This document shows, piece after piece, positions 1 through 8,900 of a stretch of DNA of 15,142 nt. The notes below the pieces were generated by a model, which saw nothing but the letters and a program-made list of their open reading frames with translations, was not told the DNA's origin and did not search any database. Both the position numbers and the translations under genes were made by a program. The number at the start of each line of letters is the position of its first letter. Positions within the stretch are counted from its first letter, which is position 1. The DNA is from CAYGTS01 sp964352905 (GTDB lineage Bacteria > Pseudomonadota > Gammaproteobacteria > JAHCLG01). The stretch lies in NCBI GenBank assembly GCA_964352905.1, contig CAYGTS010000060.1, forward strand, positions 1-15,142, given 5' to 3'.

Positions 1-184
1 CCGTCATTGCGAACGCAGTGAAGCAATCCAGGAGTGAGTGGCAGTGTGTGAGATAGTAAAGGTGATACTGCTTAATGCAGTGGCGCGACTAGCAAGTTTT
101 GCTAAATTTTGCAAAATCACAGATCCTTTCTCTGGATTGCTTCGCACTTTGTGCTCGCAATGACAGGATTTTCGTCATTGCGAC
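1..184. repeat. Intergenic inverted repeat, 'GTCATTGCGA...GCAATCCA' type
   Basis: The left arm at 3-30 (gtcattgcga, then gcagtgaagcaatcca) is the reverse complement, with a few mismatches and a 4-base length difference, of the right arm at 133-164 (tggattgcttcgca ... cgcaatgac). A third partial copy of the arm (cgtcattgcga) starts at 173, and another fragment lies at 11353-11365. Together the arms could form a long hairpin enclosing about 100 bp. Repeats of this kind are dispersed between genes in many Gram-negative genomes. No reading frame here continues a murE-like protein, so murE, the usual neighbour of murF, does not end in this window. Confidence 0.75.
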
Positions 185-227
185 TGATATCCAATGTGAT
201 GCTTGAAAACAGTGGGGCCGATAGAAA

Positions 228-1607
228 ATGAAATTAAATTACACATTATCAACAATAGCAAACATCATTGCCGGTCAATTACACGGCAGTGATTTAACTA
301 TCGATCATCTTGCAATCGATTCACGCCAAGTTAAACAAGGCGATTGTTTTTTAGCGCTGCAAGGTGAAAACTTTGATGGTAATCAATTTGTTGAAGCCGC
401 GATTAAACAAGGTGCTATTGCTGCAATTGTTTCGCGCCCAACTCAATTACCCATTCCACACATTATCGTAAGCGATACCCGCCATGCATTAATTGCACTA
501 GCAAGCTATCATCGCCAACAATTTAGCTTACCGGTTGTGGGTATTACGGGTAGCTGTGGCAAAACGACAACGCGAGCAATGCTTGCAAGTATTTGCCAGC
601 TTACCGCTAATACCTTAGCCAGTATAAAAAGTTTTAATAATGAAATTGGTGTACCATTAACCTTATTAGAATTAACTTCAGCGCATGAAATTGCCATCGT
701 TGAAATAGGCACTAATCACTTTGGTGAAATTGCTAAACTCACCGCCATTGCTAAACCAAGCATTGCCATGATAGTGAGCATTGGTCCTGTGCATATAGAA
801 TTTTTAGAAAATGAACAAGGTGTAGCGCGTGAAAAATCAGATATTTTTGCCCAATTACCGGCAGAAGGTTTTGCCATTTACGAACACGATTCACCGTATC
901 AAGCAACCTTTAACAATAAAATTGGCCAGCATCATCGTATAACTTTTGGTTTTACTGAAAAAGCAATGGTGTGGGCAGATGAGATTCAACAACAACCCGA
1001 TGGCACAAACCAATTTAATTTACATATCAAAGATCAACAAACAAAAATTCATTTGCCGTTACTTGCACAACATAATATTAGTAATGCCTTAGCAGCAGCA
1101 GCAGCAGCGACAGTTTTAGGGATTAAGCTTGAAACGATTAAAACCGGTTTGCAAAACGTAAGCTCTGAACAACATCGTTTAACCCTGAAAAAAGCGGGCA
1201 ATGGTGCACTTATCATCGATGACAGTTACAATGCCAACCCACGTTCGATGCGTGCGGCCATTGATTTATTAAGCCATTATCAAGATAAAAAAACCCTGTT
1301 AATAATGGGAGATATGGGAGAATTAGGCGAAAAAGCAGAGAGCTATCATGAGCAAATCGGCGATTATGCGCGTGCAAAGGGTATTGCGCAGTTATACGCT
1401 TATGGTAAATTATCGGCACAAACGGTGAGTGCATTTGGTGAAAATGCCCAGCATTTTAGCACCCATGAAGCATTAATCGCTGCCGTAAAAAAGCAATTCA
1501 ATGAACATATAAGCAATGACAGCGTAATACTCGTTAAAGGATCTTACAGCATGAAAATGTGGCAAGTCATTGAAGAGTTAATGCATACGAATGAGGAGAC
1601 ACGCTAA
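228..1607 (+). CDS. murF: UDP-N-acetylmuramoyl-tripeptide--D-alanyl-D-alanine ligase MurF
   Basis: Cytoplasmic ATP-dependent ligase that adds D-Ala-D-Ala to UDP-MurNAc-tripeptide, completing the pentapeptide precursor. The 459 residues show the three Mur-ligase domains. The N-terminal UMP-binding part carries LAIDSRQVKQGDCFLAL (28-44). The central ATPase domain has P-loop GSCGKTTT (108-115), FNNEIGVPLTLL (136-147), GTNHFGEI (161-168) and REKSDIF (201-207), with the lysine expected to be carbamylated. The C-terminal domain has DDSYNANPRSM (331-341) and VKGSYSMKM (436-444). The length matches the family. The start is the ATG at 228, which gives the normal N-terminus, but its ribosome-binding site is weak (gggg at 214-217). 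The stop directly abuts mraY. The 227 bp upstream carry a dispersed repeat instead of murE. Confidence 0.97.
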   Translation: MKLNYTLSTIANIIAGQLHGSDLTIDHLAIDSRQVKQGDCFLALQGENFDGNQFVEAAIKQGAIAAIVSRPTQLPIPHIIVSDTRHALIALASYHRQQFSLPVVGITGSCGKTTTRAMLASICQLTANTLASIKSFNNEIGVPLTLLELTSAHEIAIVEIGTNHFGEIAKLTAIAKPSIAMIVSIGPVHIEFLENEQGVAREKSDIFAQLPAEGFAIYEHDSPYQATFNNKIGQHHRITFGFTEKAMVWADEIQQQPDGTNQFNLHIKDQQTKIHLPLLAQHNISNALAAAAAATVLGIKLETIKTGLQNVSSEQHRLTLKKAGNGALIIDDSYNANPRSMRAAIDLLSHYQDKKTLLIMGDMGELGEKAESYHEQIGDYARAKGIAQLYAYGKLSAQTVSAFGENAQHFSTHEALIAAVKKQFNEHISNDSVILVKGSYSMKMWQVIEELMHTNEETR

Positions 1608-2690
1608 ATGTTACTTTGGCTTACCAATTATTTACAACAATATTATCATCCCTTTAACGTTTTCCACTATTTAACTTTTCGTGGGGTGTTAGGTGTTTTA
1701 ACCGCATTAGCGATTGCCTTGCTGTGCGGGCCGCTTTTAATTCGCCGTTTAACCCAATATAAAATTGGCCAACAAGTGCGTGATGATGGCCCACAAACGC
1801 ATTTAAGCAAAGCCGGTACGCCCACCATGGGTGGCGCATTAATTTTAATTTCAGTCGCTTTATCTACTTTTTTATGGGGTGATTTAAGCAATCGTTATGT
1901 TTGGTTAGTGCTTATTGTTACTTTGGGGTTTGGTGTTGTGGGTTGGGTTGATGATTATCGCAAAATGATTAAGAAAAATTCCAAAGGTTTATCTGCCAAA
2001 GCCAAATATTTTTGGCAATCCGTATTTGCTTTAGGCGCTGCATTATTTTTATATTTCACTGCTAAAACACCTGCAGAAGTTGATTTATTAATGCCATTTT
2101 TCAAACATATTAGCATTTATTTAGGCGCGTTTTATATTGTCTTTGTTTATTTTGTATTAGTTGGCAGTAGCAATGCCGTGAACTTAACCGATGGTTTAGA
2201 TGGGCTAGCGATTTTACCGTGCGTGTTAATTGCCGGTGCGCTCGCTATTTTTGCTTACACTGCAGGTAATGTGGAATTCGCCAAATATTTGCAAATTCCC
2301 TATGTTGCGGGTGTGGGTGAAGTGGCCATTGTGTGCGCATCGATTGTGGGGGCGGGCTTAGGCTTTTTATGGTTTAACACCTATCCTGCGCAAGTTTTCA
2401 TGGGTGATGTGGGTGCCCTAGCCTTGGGTGCGGCGCTTGGCATGATTGCGGTGATTGTGCGCCAAGAATTAGTTTTTTTTGTAATGAGCGGTGTGTTTGT
2501 GGTTGAAACCATTTCGGTGATCTTACAAGTTGCCTCGTTTAAAATGACCGGCAGGCGCATTTTTCGCATGGCGCCCTTGCATCATCATTTTGAATTAAAA
2601 GGCTGGCCAGAACCGCGCGTGATCGTACGTTTTTGGATCATCACCGTGATTTTGGTGATGATCGGTCTTGCTACGTTGAAGTTGCGGTAA
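1608..2690 (+). CDS. mraY: Phospho-N-acetylmuramoyl-pentapeptide-transferase MraY
   Basis: Integral inner-membrane enzyme that transfers phospho-MurNAc-pentapeptide from UDP to undecaprenyl phosphate, making lipid I. At 360 residues it equals the E. coli length. Signature motifs are in place: VDDYRK with the Asp pair 115/116, NLTDGLDG (192-199), MGDVG with Asp 267, and the HHH loop at 325-327 in a PLHHHFELKGWPE context. About ten hydrophobic segments span the protein. The ATG starts immediately after the murF stop, with a GAGGAG-like site inside the end of murF, so the two are probably translationally coupled. In related clusters murD follows within a few bases; here the next + strand gene is an unrelated ATPase 259 bp downstream and murD lies 7.3 kb away. 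Confidence 0.98.
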   Translation: MLLWLTNYLQQYYHPFNVFHYLTFRGVLGVLTALAIALLCGPLLIRRLTQYKIGQQVRDDGPQTHLSKAGTPTMGGALILISVALSTFLWGDLSNRYVWLVLIVTLGFGVVGWVDDYRKMIKKNSKGLSAKAKYFWQSVFALGAALFLYFTAKTPAEVDLLMPFFKHISIYLGAFYIVFVYFVLVGSSNAVNLTDGLDGLAILPCVLIAGALAIFAYTAGNVEFAKYLQIPYVAGVGEVAIVCASIVGAGLGFLWFNTYPAQVFMGDVGALALGAALGMIAVIVRQELVFFVMSGVFVVETISVILQVASFKMTGRRIFRMAPLHHHFELKGWPEPRVIVRFWIITVILVMIGLATLKLR

Positions 2691-2705
2691 GTGGGCGAGT
2701 GTGAC

Positions 2706-2881
2706 CAGCAATTCCCGGTGTAGCGAGGAACAGCCATATTTGGGCAATCTCACATTAAAAACACATAAAAAATGTGCTCATTTATTATGCATAAACTCCG
2801 CTATTTTTTAGTGTTTTTAATGTGACCTTGCCTCAAATCTGACTGTTCTTGGGCAATCAGACATTACGGCGGGAATCGCTG
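2706..2881. repeat. 176-bp imperfect palindromic element (element A, MITE-like)
   Basis: The sequence folds on itself over nearly its full length. The ends are cagcaattcccg (2706-2717) and cgggaatcgctg (2870-2881). The inner arms cacattaaaaacac (2751-2764) and gtgtttttaatgtg (2811-2824) are perfect complements, and between them the arms match imperfectly. The centre (about 2774-2799) contains gctcatttat and ataaactccgc, a core shared in reverse complement with two other elements in this window (near 9714-9740 and 9523-9548). I found no open reading frame and no clear target-site duplication around it. The strong hairpin just after mraY could also stop transcription of murF-mraY. Confidence 0.75.
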
Positions 2882-2884
2882 TAC

Positions 2885-2915
2885 TTGGGGGGTGCTTTCT
2901 TGATTTCACCCCCAA
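2885..2915. promoter_or_regulatory. G/C-run inverted repeat around the ATPase promoter (possible operator)
   Basis: ttggggggtg (2885-2894) and cacccccaa (2907-2915) are complementary arms 12 bases apart. They straddle the proposed -35 hexamer of the downstream ATPase gene. A third copy of the half-site, tgggggt, lies at 2939-2945 and doubles as the ribosome-binding region. Placement over the -35 suggests an operator, but no regulator can be named. Confidence 0.35.
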
Positions 2916-2928
2916 CTAGGGCTAAAAT
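2900..2928 (+). promoter_or_regulatory. Putative sigma-70 promoter for the ATPase gene
   Basis: TTGATT at 2900-2905 and TAAAAT at 2923-2928 are separated by 17 bases, each matching the consensus hexamer well. A transcript starting near 2935 would have a leader of about 15 bases before the ATG at 2950. The G-run at 2940-2944 serves as the only visible ribosome-binding site. Confidence 0.5.
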
Positions 2929-2949
2929 TACCTATAGCTGGGGGTAAGT

Positions 2950-4410
2950 ATGGGCGTATATCATAGTCAAGAAAATCAATACTTTGTTGGCAGGCAAGCT
3001 GAGCGAGCAAAGCTAACCCATATTGCGCAGTTAAATGCAGCAAGCATTGTTATTGTTTATGGGCGACGCCGTGTTGGAAAAACGGAGTTATTAGAGCAAA
3101 CCTTTAATCAGCGTAATATTCTTAAGTTTGAAGGGATCTATGGTAAAAGTGAATCCGAGCAGCGCCATCATGTTATGACGGAATTAGCAGTTTATGCTGA
3201 GAACCCATTATTACGTGAAGTGCGTATTGATACTTGGGTTGATGTTTTTAGAAAAATTGCAGACTATACCCACCAAGGTGTTTGGACACTGTATTTTGAA
3301 GAGGTGCAATGGTTAGCAAACTATCAAGATGAGTTTGTTAGTGAATTAAAATATGCGTGGGATAATTTTTTCCGTCATAATCAACAGCTCATTCTTATTT
3401 TATGTGGATCATCGCCATCTTTCATGCTTAATCAAGTTGTTCATTCGAATGCACTTTACAATCGTTCACAATTTGAGTTTTCGCTGCAAGAATTAAATCC
3501 GATTGAAGCAAAAACATTGCTCGGTAAATATTCAGCTAAAGATGCATTGCAGGCGTATTTAACAGTGGGTGGTATTCCAGAATATTTATTAAAATTAAAA
3601 ATGGATTCTTCGATTTTGCTGAGTTTATGTCAACAGAGTTTTACGCAAAAAGCGTATTTTGCTGAAGAATATCAGCGCATTTTTGTGAGTAGCTTGGCTA
3701 ACAATTCACATTATATAAAAATTATTGAATTTTTGAGTAAAAAACGTTTTGCAACACGCCAAGAAATTATTGCACGTTTAAAAATTAGCTCGGGAAAAAA
3801 TGTGACGGAATTATTAACGGATTTAGAATTATCAGGTTTTATCCAAAAGTATACACCCTATAATGCGACAAAAAACACCACCCTAGCCCGCTATAGTATT
3901 TTCGATGCTTATTTACAATTTTATTTTAAATTCATTGAGCCGATTAAGGCAGATATTGATAAAGGGAAATTTAATCTTTCCCCAACCACGGCTTTAAATA
4001 ATCAGCAATATCAAATTTGGTTAGGATATGCGTTTGAACGTTTTTGCAGGCGCTATGACTATGTGTTAGCAAAAATGTTAGGCTTTAGTGCAGTTCGCTA
4101 TACTTCCGGTGCTTTTTACAATCGCAATCTGATGCAAACCGAGCCCGGTTTTCAAATCGATTTATTATTTGATCGCGCGGATAATGTGATCACGGTTTGC
4201 GAAATAAAATATTTACAAACCAAGGTTAAGAAGAAAGTGGTTGATGAATTTGAAGAAAAAATTGCCAACTTACCACTAAAAGATAATCAAACCTTGCAAA
4301 AAGTGTTAATCACAGCTTCAGGTGCTGAGCAATCGTTAATTGATCAGCATTATTTTGATGCGATTATCACGCTCAACGAAATCATGGATCCGCATTATTG
4401 GCGAACTTAA
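2950..4410 (+). CDS. AAA-like ATPase with C-terminal DUF234 / PD-(D/E)XK-like domain
   Basis: A 486-residue soluble protein resembling the widespread 'archaeal ATPase / ATPase_2 + DUF234' family, whose cellular role is poorly known. The N-terminus FVGRQAERAKL (12-22) leads to Walker A GRRRVGKT (38-45). The Walker B position reads LYFEEVQW (114-121), with Glu-Glu where Asp-Glu is usual. A sensor-like CGSSPSFM (152-159), NRSQFEFSLQEL (171-182) and VGGIPEYLL (206-214) follow. A helical, probably winged-helix, region covers about 255-300. The C-terminus has GYAFERFCRR (359-368) and FQIDLLFD...CEIKY, where Asp 404, Glu 418 and Lys 420 fit a PD-(D/E)XK nuclease-like core. It is a single gene in the island, and its stop overlaps the stop of the convergent membrane-protein gene. 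Function is not assigned; roles in defence or DNA transactions are only possibilities. Confidence 0.85.
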   Translation: MGVYHSQENQYFVGRQAERAKLTHIAQLNAASIVIVYGRRRVGKTELLEQTFNQRNILKFEGIYGKSESEQRHHVMTELAVYAENPLLREVRIDTWVDVFRKIADYTHQGVWTLYFEEVQWLANYQDEFVSELKYAWDNFFRHNQQLILILCGSSPSFMLNQVVHSNALYNRSQFEFSLQELNPIEAKTLLGKYSAKDALQAYLTVGGIPEYLLKLKMDSSILLSLCQQSFTQKAYFAEEYQRIFVSSLANNSHYIKIIEFLSKKRFATRQEIIARLKISSGKNVTELLTDLELSGFIQKYTPYNATKNTTLARYSIFDAYLQFYFKFIEPIKADIDKGKFNLSPTTALNNQQYQIWLGYAFERFCRRYDYVLAKMLGFSAVRYTSGAFYNRNLMQTEPGFQIDLLFDRADNVITVCEIKYLQTKVKKKVVDEFEEKIANLPLKDNQTLQKVLITASGAEQSLIDQHYFDAIITLNEIMDPHYWRT

Positions 4411-5732
4411 GCTGCTGTAGCTTTGCGGCTAGGTGATGGTGAATTGTTCCATTGTTCAACCGCTTTTTTCACTTCATTAATAAGCGCAGTGGTTTCACCG
4501 GTTTCGCGGAAATGTGATGTATGAATTTTGCGCCAGTTAAGCAGTGGGTGCCTGTTAAGGTAATCCTCAACGGTTGTAGTTTTATAAGTGTTATTACCTA
4601 AATAACCTGCTAGCGCTTTTAATACATTTTGCTTTTGCTGTCTTTTATCCTTTTCGCTAAAAAAGCAAAAGCGGCGTTGTTCTTCGTTTTTAATTTGTCC
4701 TTGTAATGCTCTTTTTTTTGTATCTAAGAGCCCTATCAACAACTTAAATTTTTCTTCGGCGTTAGAATCTGGTTGTTGCATTGCCTGTTTAGGTTTATTT
4801 TCATAAAAGCGCCACCACTGATTGCTTGGAGTTGCACCTGGTGTTGCGGAACTATCAGCAGGCAAGTTTTCCTGCATTTTTTCAGCAGGGGTTACTTCGG
4901 CCTTCTTCGCAAAAAACTTGTGGTAAAGCATTTTCACAGCATTTGTCACTAACATCGTGGTAGCTATCGATGCAACTAAGAAGGCTGCACTCCAGCCAAT
5001 AGGTGTGAATGCAAGCCCTACATTGATACCAATAATGACAGCGCAAAGGAAGGCTTTTTTAAAGTGTTCTTTAGCAGCAGCTCTACTGTCTTGTTGATCC
5101 TGTGCGTTACTATAATTTTTAAACAGATTATAAAAGCCCATGCCCAAGTGATAAATGGCTTTTAACGCAATCCCACCAAACACAATTCCCGCTAAAGTAG
5201 CAGCCACTGTCATACCAACGGGACTAATCATTAGCATAAACACTGTGGCACTTAGCACGCCTAAAATGATAGCCCCGGTTATGCGTTCCTTAAAACCCTG
5301 CCAATGCTTGGCTTTTTCTTCTGCGGTATCAACGGCGTAATACGCAGCGAGATGATAAAGTGCCATCCCAAGATTAATTGCAGCTTCAGCGAGCATCGTG
5401 CCAAAAAAGATCCAGGGTGTTGCAGCGTTACCCAGAATAGGTGCAAAATTACCCGTCATAACGGCAAACATGATACTGCAAGCGGCAAGCAATTTAATTA
5501 AGAAATTAGCTTTAAATTTTAGGTTTCTATTTTCAGCATGGTAAAGTTTGTTGCCATATACAAAAACTCGAATGACATCAAACAACGTACCGAGTGGGAA
5601 AATAACATGCTGAATGCGTACGGTTAATTTCTGTAGGAAATCAAAAATCCCAGCAAATAAACTGCCTTGTAGGGCATCGGATACGGTGCCAACTTGTTCG
5701 GCAAGCTCAGTATGGTTTTGTTCTTGTGACAT
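4407..5732 (-). CDS. Hypothetical multi-pass membrane protein with three internal repeats
   Basis: I do not recognise this 441-residue protein. Hydrophobic segments lie near 76-93, 104-131, 150-170, 172-200, 226-243 and 247-268, probably three helical hairpins. These fall into three similar units (about 73-132, 147-207 and 224-277). Each starts FKxx(F/I), passes through a Pro-containing turn (FAPILG, SPVGMT, TPIGWS) and ends near a (L/F)Y(H/N) motif; a further LYH at 63-65 precedes the first unit. The C-terminal third (about 280-441) is hydrophilic, rich in Lys, Gln and Glu, and likely cytosolic. There is no signal peptide. The ATG at 5732 has an upstream GGGA. The gene points the same way as the kinase gene but sits 199 bp downstream of it, with its own likely promoter. 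A translocated effector is possible but unproven. Confidence 0.7.
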   Translation of the reverse strand: MSQEQNHTELAEQVGTVSDALQGSLFAGIFDFLQKLTVRIQHVIFPLGTLFDVIRVFVYGNKLYHAENRNLKFKANFLIKLLAACSIMFAVMTGNFAPILGNAATPWIFFGTMLAEAAINLGMALYHLAAYYAVDTAEEKAKHWQGFKERITGAIILGVLSATVFMLMISPVGMTVAATLAGIVFGGIALKAIYHLGMGFYNLFKNYSNAQDQQDSRAAAKEHFKKAFLCAVIIGINVGLAFTPIGWSAAFLVASIATTMLVTNAVKMLYHKFFAKKAEVTPAEKMQENLPADSSATPGATPSNQWWRFYENKPKQAMQQPDSNAEEKFKLLIGLLDTKKRALQGQIKNEEQRRFCFFSEKDKRQQKQNVLKALAGYLGNNTYKTTTVEDYLNRHPLLNWRKIHTSHFRETGETTALINEVKKAVEQWNNSPSPSRKATAA

Positions 5733-5765
5733 ATTATATTATCCCATATAGATGAGCAATAACGG

Positions 5766-5783
5766 TAACGATGTTGATCGTTA
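5766..5783. promoter_or_regulatory. Inverted repeat in the leader of the membrane-protein gene
   Basis: taacgat (5766-5772) and atcgtta (5777-5783) are perfect 7-base complements around the loop gttg. It lies in the predicted 5' leader of the - strand membrane-protein gene. No T-run follows in the transcription direction, so a regulatory hairpin or operator fits better than an intrinsic terminator for the kinase gene. Confidence 0.3.
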
Positions 5784-5859
5784 TTATTAATCTTGAATAA
5801 AAGCAAGTCCTTTTTAGCGCAGTGTTATTCCGTAACGGAGTGTTAGATAGTATGCGGTT

Positions 5860-5888
5860 ATTATACAGTAATTGCGTAAATTATTAAA
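5860..5888 (-). promoter_or_regulatory. Putative promoter for the membrane-protein gene
   Basis: Reading the - strand, TTTAAT (5888-5883) and a perfect TATAAT (5865-5860) are 17 bases apart. The start of transcription would fall near 5853, giving a leader of about 120 bases before the ATG at 5732. The -35 is weak (3 of 6), the -10 is consensus. Confidence 0.45.
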
Positions 5889-5931
5889 TAGGCTGTTAAT
5901 TTATTGTATAGTATCAAGTAAATATCGAGTG

Positions 5932-8900
5932 TTATGAGTTTTGACAGCCAATCCTGTTATTATCTTGGTCAGTTGTAGGACTCAATAAATCAAGTAACTG
6001 TATAGAGCTGCGTGTGCCTTGTGAGTATTGCTGTGGTCTTAGTGTAAACAAACCGGGGCGATAATGACGTTCCACACACAAGAGGTGCTCTTTTTGGTGA
6101 TTAAACCATGTCTTAAATTCAGCTGTATTAATCGTGCCAAGGTTGGCTTGTATATACTGAATATAGGTTTGCTTCATTGCTTTTGTGACTTGATTAGGTT
6201 CGGTTGTATCCTGGGTGTAACCAGCAGCTTGTTTAGCTGCTAAATCAAGATGTTTAATCGCAAACTGAAGATCATTTGTTGCCCGCCATTGTGCAAAATC
6301 TTCTGAATGGTTATCGCCTAGTATTTCGCTAACAAACGCTTGGTACTGTTTAAACTGATCTGCATTGAGTGTTTGGTCATGCGTAATGCCAGCAGCTTGT
6401 TTGGCAGCGGTATGTAAGGGTTTAAATTTGTTTTGATCGTCCTTGCTTACTGCAACGTGTTGCTGTAAATGCGCAATCGTAAAAGCACGATGATTTGTTG
6501 CCCGCCATTGTGCAAAGTCTTCTGAATGGTTATCGCCTAGTATTTCANNNNNNNNNNNNNNNNNNNNNNNNNNNNNNNNNNNNNNNNNNNNNNNNNNNNN
6601 NNNNNNNNNNNNNNNNNNNNNNNNNNNNNNNNNNNNNNNNNNNNNNNTGAGTGTTTGGTCATGCGTAATGCCAGCAGCTTGTTTAGCAGCGATGTGTAAG
6701 GGTTCAAATTTAACCTTATTTTCAATGCTACTACTGTTGCAAATAATTCTTAAGTGATTTTGTAAATAATATTGTTCAAGCTGTACCAGTGTTTGGTTTG
6801 GATCACCAGCAAAACCCAAGCCTGTCCTTAACAAGCCTGCTAAAGCAGGATCTGCTGGAACAATTTCTGTTACCTGCTGTTCAGTAATAAACGCATTAGC
6901 TTTTATTGTTGCTTTGCTTTCCATAATCGCTAATGCCTCTCTGTGATTTTCTATCGTTTTAAATTCGTCCAATGTAACTTTTGTTACGACAGTTAGCCTA
7001 TCTGTTAAATTTAGCCTATCTGTTAAATAAAGCATCGTTGCACACAACCCATAAATATCAACCTGGCGATCGGCCTTCATGGCAGTGACTGCTTGATCTT
7101 CTGTGTACCGGCTTTGCGGCATATTGAATGCCGGTTGCTCATGAAACATTTTTATTTTAGCTAAGGAAGTAGCTGCATGCTCTTGTTTAATACTACCGCC
7201 CAAGCCAAGATCAACGAGTTTAACGTCATAACACCCAAGCTCTTCGTTCCAATGACATAAAATATTAGCTGGTTTAATATCACCATGCACAATGCCTAAT
7301 TCATCATGCCAACGCTTGACTTCAGCAATCACACTGCGCCATAACAATGGCGTGCGACCGGGGTGTAAGCAAGCCTCATCTAAGGCCTTATCTAATGTTT
7401 CTCCTGGAAATTTAGGCATCACCAAGCGCATGTTTTTAGCAATATTGTTTAAACCAAGATTTCGATTTTTTTCATTAGTTGGCCACTTCCCTTCACGTAA
7501 TTGCGCAATTTGTTGCGCTGATAAACCATGATAAAAATGTACTTCGCCCGGATAAGCCATGTTCAGCAAATCAAATTCTTTAACAAAACTGCTAATATCA
7601 TGTAGCGTATAATTACCTTCATTAGGAAGCAGTGTTTTCACGGCAAGCCATTCGCCTGTGCTGCTTCTAACGAAGGCATAAGCACCTTGGCCAAGCTTAT
7701 TTGAAGCTGTGAGTTTCTCAAAAGAATGAGCTTCCCCAGCAATCGTTGCTTCTGAATTACGGCGTTTTCGATCTGCTTCAGCAACTGCAGGGTTGTTATC
7801 TTCTGCATGAGTTGTATAGGTGCAGCTTTCATCACCACAAAGGCAGGATAATGGTGTTAACGTTGGTTGTGTGGTGCTAGCGTTATCGTTAGTAGAAGGA
7901 GTTTTTGAAGAGCTAGTAGCAGCAGGGTTATGCTCTTTGTTGTTGGTGGATTCAGGGAGGGCTGTGACTGTTCTAGCGAGAGCAACTGCAGCACGCTTGG
8001 CCTTGTCGCTAACTTGTGCAGCAAGTACTTCACTCAAAAAGTGTTTTGTTAAGTGTGAAAAGGCTTCCTCAGGTTTACCTGTTGTTAATAAGCCGTTCCT
8101 TAGCCCTTGCTGGAGGTATCCATTACCTTTAACAAATGCGTTTACGTCGTTATCAGTTAATAATTTGTAACGAGAAGCATTGTTTGGGCATAAAGAGGGA
8201 TGATTTTTTTCTAACAAAAAAACACACAATGAATAAATATCGTACTTAGGATCTGGACTGTGAATAGCTTCTTGATAGCGTTCGGGATGAGTGTAATAAC
8301 GAGGATCGTAATCATGAAAATGAGCTGCGGTACGTAAAAAAGTGTTATGATCTGGATTCAAACTTGCACCAAGCGCTGTATCAATCAGTTTTACTGTATA
8401 GCTTTGTGTATCATTATCCCACGAACAAAGCATATTGCTTAGTTTAATATCGCCATGCATGATTTGCAGTTCATGATGCCAGCGATTAATTTCGGCAATC
8501 ACGGCAAGCCAAAGCAATGCTTGCTTGTGCATATTATATTCAATTGCAGCTAATTCTTCATATAGTGTTTTACCTGGAAATAGCGGCATCATTAAGCGCA
8601 GCGATTCACAGTACTGGTTAATTTGCTCTGGAGACAGTGGTGGGTTTATTTGCGAATTTGTTGAGTCATCAATTTGGCTTAAAACTTTTGGTGGGATGTT
8701 ATGATATAAATGCACTTGCTCAGGGTAAGCAATTTGTAATAGTTTAAATTCTCGTACCAAGGTAACTAACTCATGTGGGCTATAGTTTTTTTCAGAACTT
8801 AGTTTTTCTTTGAGATCAGGGTTATGTGTTTCTAATAAATTTTCTAAATAGTTGAATTCTTCTTCTGAAAAGCCAACTTCTTTGCATTTTGCTAACGTGA

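Noticed and set aside
1..227. Remnant of murE upstream of murF.
   Set aside because: All three forward frames have early stops and none shows Mur-ligase C-terminal motifs.
2697..2890. A 9-bp target duplication around element A, as for element D.
   Set aside because: The flanks gagtgtgac and tacttgggg do not match; A's insertion cannot be dated this way.
2907..2945. Competing RNA hairpins (cccccaac pairing upstream or with the ribosome-binding G-run) as a riboswitch-like control.
   Set aside because: The best promoter places transcription start near 2935, so the C-run would not be in the transcript.
6537..6725. A short - strand frame crossing the N gap.
   Set aside because: It exists only because unknown bases carry no stop; it lies in the wrong frame of the kinase repeats.
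7200..8400. Both kinase domains as dead pseudokinases because DFG is altered.
   Set aside because: The metal-binding Asp, catalytic Asp, Asn and Lys are kept in both; changed Phe and Gly alone do not show inactivity.
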